From: Anarhynchus alexandrinus
Taxonomy: Eukaryota; Chordata; Aves; Charadriiformes; Charadriidae
DNA length: 64,000 nt
Assembly (NCBI GenBank): GCA_008711295.1
Contig: VUYV01000062.1
Span: 1,021,309-1,085,308 of the forward strand
Reading direction: 5' to 3'
The notes beneath the pieces were generated by a model that was not told the DNA's origin, searched no databases, and saw only the letters and a program-made list of their open reading frames with translations. This document shows, piece by piece, positions 61,902-64,000 of the stretch. The stretch's first letter is position 1. Each line of letters opens with the position of its first letter. Position numbers and translations under genes: made by a program.

Positions 61902-64000
61902 CTGAAGTGTGAAATACAGAGTTCACCGACTTCTCAAGAAAAACATGTTAAACGTGCTCTCTGCACAAGAACTGTAAAAGTATTTGTCTCTGCGCTGCAA
62001 GAAAGGCACTCTGAGATCAGGGCTGGACTCTGAGCACTGGCCCAAAGTTCCTCTTCATCAACAAAAATCACTCACTATGCACTACTGAGATGAGCAAAGC
62101 CCTTCTGTGCACACCTGAACTAATTATCTTCCGTCTTTAACTTGAACAGTTCAGAGAAATGCCACTTTTAACTAGGACTAAAACTTTCTTCAAATAAAGA
62201 TCCTACATTTACAATATAAGACAAACTTACTGTGGAGCCGCTTGTGCCAACACATTCTCAATCCCCTTTCTGCTTTTCACTAGTATCTTCTCCCCACCAG
62301 TCCTCTGCATTTAGCAGGTAACATCTATTTCTAACACTGCTGATAAAAACAGCACAGCTGCTGCATAAGTGTACAATCCACACATATGGCGACAAGATTG
62401 CATGCAGTGTGAGTTAGACGATTAGTTGTCAAAGATGATTAAGAACTGAGGGCAGCTTAATTCTGGAAAGTCAAATACTGCTCTAAAAATGCCTCTACTG
62501 AAATCAAAGCTTCAGAGTAGGCTGGTAAGTGGACATTATTCACAAAGAAAAACTGTTGGAATTTTGGAGTATTTTGTTAAAGGAATTTTAAAAGAGGCAA
62601 TAAGGACAATTAACCATGAAGATAATTTTTTTTTTTGTTTTAAACAGAAGCAGGCCAGACAACTCTCAGATTCAGAGTGCAGCAAGCCATTTGCATACAT
62701 AACTAACAGTTTTCATGCACAACTGCCTTGTTATTCAAAGTATACTTATGATTGCGATGAGTTTGGGGTGAAATGTAATGCTCTGGGGAATAGCCCACAT
62801 ATGGTCTAGGAGCTATTAAATATTAGTTTGCTGAGGTGTTAAGTGATACATTTATTAATAGATGAATTCCACTAGAGTCAAGTATTCCCCTATGTTGATG
62901 CATCTCCAGGTTGATCAGCCCTGGAAACTGGGTACTTGTAATACAGAATAAATGGCATTTCTAGAGATAAAACCTTGGCAGTGTTTCAGACAGGAATGAT
63001 TTTTTTATTTAACAAAAAACCCCACAACTTTTAATTCCTTTTGTGTACAGGTGGGTTTTCTTCCAAATTATTAAATAAGCACGAGGATGCTTTTAGTTCC
63101 TATTGCTACAGTAAAGCTATGGCTGAAATCATTCTTCATTGACCTGCTCAAAATGTGAGTTTTGCTTCAAAAGTATTAAAGAACTGTTTTTTAACAGGCC
63201 TGCAGCAGAATTAAGTAGAAAAAAAGCTTTCTAGGGCAAAACATACTCTCAAAAGTTCCAATATTTGGCTCATGTGTCAAACAAGTTCCCCTAAAACAAG
63301 ACAGAGTTACCCTGTGCATTCAGCACCAATGAACCAGCAGCAAAGGCTGGGGACCAGACTTCCTAACACTGAGGAAAAAAGGGATCTTAACACAATGAAA
63401 ATATTGTTAAATAATTTTAAGCTAAACATCTTGTGCTTGGATTTTTAAAGAGCTCAGAGTGTGCGTCAGATGGGGGATACTCCATAGCAATACAGTTAAA
63501 GTGCAGTTTCGGGATGACCAGCCTCCACATCTCTCTCCATTAAAGTAACTTTTCTTTTAAGCTGTCCCTTCTGCTTCTCAAATGCTTTTGAAGAAAGAAA
63601 ACTAAAAGTTCTTGACAGGGCTATCAAGGCAAGTAACTTGCGCTTCCCACTCCCTTCTCCTCATGCCAGTCGCCTGACTCACCTCTGGATATATACATAC
63701 ACACAGACAGAAGTGGTTTTGGTGCTCTCTTCTTCTGAAAGTACCCACAGCCAGATCCTCACAGATATATCTATTTGACCTTCATGGCTGACACACACCA
63801 GGTCTGTCCATGGTCTGATGCAAACTGAAGCAACACAGCTGTATTAGTGTAATCCTAAACTAGCCCTAATACAACCAGTTTAAAGAGCAGGGTATTCAGC
63901 TAGGCAAGCTGACCATGGCTACATGGTTTTTGCAAGCCTGGAAAAATCACAGGCAGATTTCACCTCAGTGATAGTGGGTTCAAGAGACCTTTTAGACTTA

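Larger units (their letters stand above)
56261..64000. other. Intergenic region, no gene recognised
   Basis: AT-rich unique sequence right of the CR1 copy. Contains an AAT run near 57253-57270, a T/G-rich tract at 57980-58075, an AT-rich minisatellite at 60010-60112, an AATA microsatellite near 60266-60284 and a CTCF-like site at 61888. The longest frame (58249-58701, plus, 150 codons) is cysteine/serine-rich with no known domain and no supporting features. No exon recognised. Confidence 0.55.

Noticed and set aside
8151..64000. Zinc-finger exons of a neighbouring gene such as ZNF423, or other flanking-gene exons
   Set aside because: No C2H2-type Cys-x2-Cys...His-x3-His pattern or other recognisable exon was seen in any frame of the intergenic sequence.

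Overview
This is avian nuclear DNA. A CR1 non-LTR retrotransposon near 55 kb has bird/reptile CR1 coding and 3'-end sequence. The one clear gene is cerebellin-1 (CBLN1), read on the minus strand, with protein close to that of other vertebrates. Most of the window is moderately AT-rich, without open frames that look selected, as expected for the gene-poor surroundings of a neuronal/developmental gene.

Layout: 1-400 is unremarkable. 400-4000 is a run of CpG-rich DNA downstream of CBLN1, broken by an AT-rich conserved-looking patch near 1.2-1.37 kb. It carries YY1-type ATGGCG elements on the plus strand and several good 5' splice sites on the minus strand, so it looks like an unassigned, possibly bidirectional, promoter region. 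3960-8150 is CBLN1 in reverse: a 3'UTR with two candidate poly(A) signals, coding exon 3 (5229-5426), intron 2, coding exon 2 (6577-6696), the start of intron 1, then 612 N (6791-7402) that must hide exon 1 with the start codon, then the GC-rich 5' flank and promoter to about 8.15 kb.

8.15-54.7 kb and 56.26-64 kb are intergenic. They contain candidate regulatory patches (homeodomain/octamer-rich, near 9.6-9.9, 35.8-36.0, 42.9-43.2 and 45.0-45.2 kb), two CTCF-like sites, small GC-rich islands, microsatellites and short local duplications, and no exon I can recognise.

The CR1 copy (54.72-56.26 kb) is dead. Its reverse transcriptase frame is shifted at the conserved GVPQG region, a 93-bp segment was duplicated in tandem, and a second, oppositely oriented CR1 3' end (228 bp) then landed in the first duplicate.

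I did not find a new multi-gene biological system. The most useful observations are the CBLN1 exon 1 gap, the unexplained CpG-rich putative promoter downstream of CBLN1, and the nested CR1 structure. Enhancer and CTCF calls are motif-level guesses made by eye.
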